A DNA stretch of 64,000 bases from Embleya sp040605455 (GTDB taxonomy: Bacteria; Actinomycetota; Actinomycetes; Streptomycetales; Streptomycetaceae): contig NZ_JBEXCV010000027.1 in NCBI RefSeq assembly GCF_040605455.1, positions 9,067 through 73,066 on the forward strand. The letters run 5' to 3'. Position numbers and translations under genes: made by a program. Numbering within the stretch: the stretch's first letter is position 1; each line of letters starts with the position of its first letter. Under the pieces are notes generated by a model. The model saw only the letters and a list, made by a program, of their open reading frames with translations. It searched no databases and was not told the DNA's origin. Positions 62,976 through 64,000 of this stretch are shown here, piece by piece.

Positions 62976-64000
62976 ATGACGGCCGATGGCGGCGCCGAGA
63001 TACGTTCGTTGCGTCCGGGCGATCCGCAGCACATCGGACCCTTCCGGATCACCGGCAGACTCGGCGCGGGCGGAATGGGCGCGGTGTACGCGGGCCTCGA
63101 CGGCTACGAACGCCGGGTCGCGGTCAAGGTGGTGCACGCGCAGTACGCCGACGACCCCGAATTCCGGGCCCGCTTCACGCGCGAGGTCAACCTGCTGCGC
63201 GCGATCAAGGGCACGTGTACGACGCCGGTGCTCGACGCCGATGTCGACGCCGAGACACCGTGGTTCGCGACCGAGTACGTTCCGGGGCCGACCCTGGACG
63301 TGCGGGTCAACCAGGGCGGCCCGATGCGCGGCGACGAGCTGATGGGCCTCGCGACCGGTCTCGCCGAAGCGCTCGTCGCGCTGCACGACGCGGACGTGAT
63401 CCACCGCGACCTCAAACCGCAGAACATCATCTGCTCGCCCGCCGGACCGCGCGTGCTCGACCTGGGTATCGCCCGGTCCATGGAGGACAGCGGGCTGACC
63501 CGCACCGGCATGATGATCGGCTCGCCGGCGTGGATGAGCCCGGAACGCTTCAAGGGCCACGACAGCACCCCCGCCGCCGACGTGTACGCGTGGGCCATGT
63601 TGATCACCTACGCCGCCACCGGAGTGATCCCGTTCGGCACCGGCGCACCCGAGGTGGTCGCGCTGCGCGTGCTCCAGGAGGAGGCCGACCTGTCCGGCGT
63701 GCCGGACGTACTGCGCCTGATCGTCAAGCGGGCCTCCGACAAGGAACCGCACTACCGGCCGCACGCCCGCGAGTTGCTGGCCTCGGTCACCCACGTGTGG
63801 CGCGGCGCGCTCGGCAACGCCGTGGCACCCTCGCTCGACCCGGTCGCGGATGCCACGTCGCTGATCGGGCAGTTGTGGACGACGCCCGCGTCCGGCGGTC
63901 CCTGGCAGGTGCAGCAGAACCAACAGCAGCAGGCGCCGCAGCCCCCGCAGCCGCGGGTGTACGAGCCACCGCGCGGTCCCGCGCGCTCGGGCGGCACCGC
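62976..64000 (+). CDS. Ser/Thr protein kinase, truncated by window end
   Basis: ATG 62976 with SD GGGAGG; 341 residues present and the frame is still open at 64000. Kinase domain: LGAGGMGAVYAG near residue 32, VAVKVV with ATP-Lys near 50, HRDLKPQNII near 144, SPAWMSPERFKG near 188. The DFG motif is replaced by DLG (VLDLGIARSM), while the HRD and Lys are intact. After residue 275 the sequence is Gln/Pro-rich (QQNQQQQAPQPPQP), the usual juxtamembrane linker, so a membrane helix and sensor domain are expected beyond the window. Confidence 0.92.
   Translation, partial: MTADGGAEIRSLRPGDPQHIGPFRITGRLGAGGMGAVYAGLDGYERRVAVKVVHAQYADDPEFRARFTREVNLLRAIKGTCTTPVLDADVDAETPWFATEYVPGPTLDVRVNQGGPMRGDELMGLATGLAEALVALHDADVIHRDLKPQNIICSPAGPRVLDLGIARSMEDSGLTRTGMMIGSPAWMSPERFKGHDSTPAADVYAWAMLITYAATGVIPFGTGAPEVVALRVLQEEADLSGVPDVLRLIVKRASDKEPHYRPHARELLASVTHVWRGALGNAVAPSLDPVADATSLIGQLWTTPASGGPWQVQQNQQQQAPQPPQPRVYEPPRGPARSGGT

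Overview
High-GC actinomycete chromosome, Streptomyces-like (family Streptomycetaceae is my best guess; genus not determinable). The reasons are strong third-position G/C codon bias, frequent GTG/TTG starts, a 1182-residue DnaE1-type polymerase, SigE-family ECF sigma factor, Ser/Thr kinases with PQQ-type propellers, a SpoIIE-like phosphatase, DUF2277 and DUF389 proteins and actinobacterial IS families. No CRISPR array, rRNA, intact tRNA or secondary-metabolite synthase was seen.

Layout. 1-11 kb is an accessory 'graveyard': wreckage of IS701, IS1380 and IS630 transposases, a helix-turn-helix/von Willebrand protein split by a frameshift at a G7 tract, an IS5-type element that appears to carry an inositol-monophosphatase gene between its inverted repeats, a tRNA-Lys remnant ending in the T-loop, a hemE fragment of proteobacterial type, and a cation/proton antiporter lacking its regulatory domain. 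11.2-26.4 kb is a coherent metabolic block: SDR (glucose-1-dehydrogenase-like), NDH-2, cytochrome bd oxidase (cydAB), GMC oxidoreductase, cyclase-family hydrolase, aldose 1-epimerase, antiporter with RCK domain, GH15 glucosidase/trehalase, DUF389 protein and gluconokinase. Read together this could be an oligosaccharide -> glucose -> gluconate -> 6-phosphogluconate route with electrons passing to NDH-2 and bd oxidase. 26.5-29.4 kb holds a degraded antitoxin, an intact HigBA-like toxin-antitoxin pair and fragments of IS110, LuxR-type regulator and XdhC genes.

29.6-38.2 kb is a signalling block: two tandem paralogous membrane Ser/Thr kinases, an ECF sigma factor with a translationally coupled membrane partner, a broken secreted protein and a nucleotidyltransferase. 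38.3-47.4 kb is a detoxification block made of regulator/effector pairs: MFS-TetR, FAD monooxygenase, MFS/MarR, AraC + VOC protein, NmrA-like reductase/HxlR. Several of these have clear palindromic or repeated operators. 47.5-64 kb is core-like: dnaE, DUF2277, a known type of Streptomyces intergenic repeat, SpoIIE-like phosphatase, luciferase-like monooxygenase, DedA, SUKH-like protein, CapA lipoprotein, an MFS gene preceded by a cysteine-containing mini-ORF and hairpin, GNAT, NTF2-like, HtrA-type protease, RDD protein, a 3Fe-4S ferredoxin and a third kinase cut by the window end.

Start sites were chosen by Shine-Dalgarno (SD) spacing, overlaps and domain boundaries. Family names come from recognising sequence motifs by eye, not from searches.
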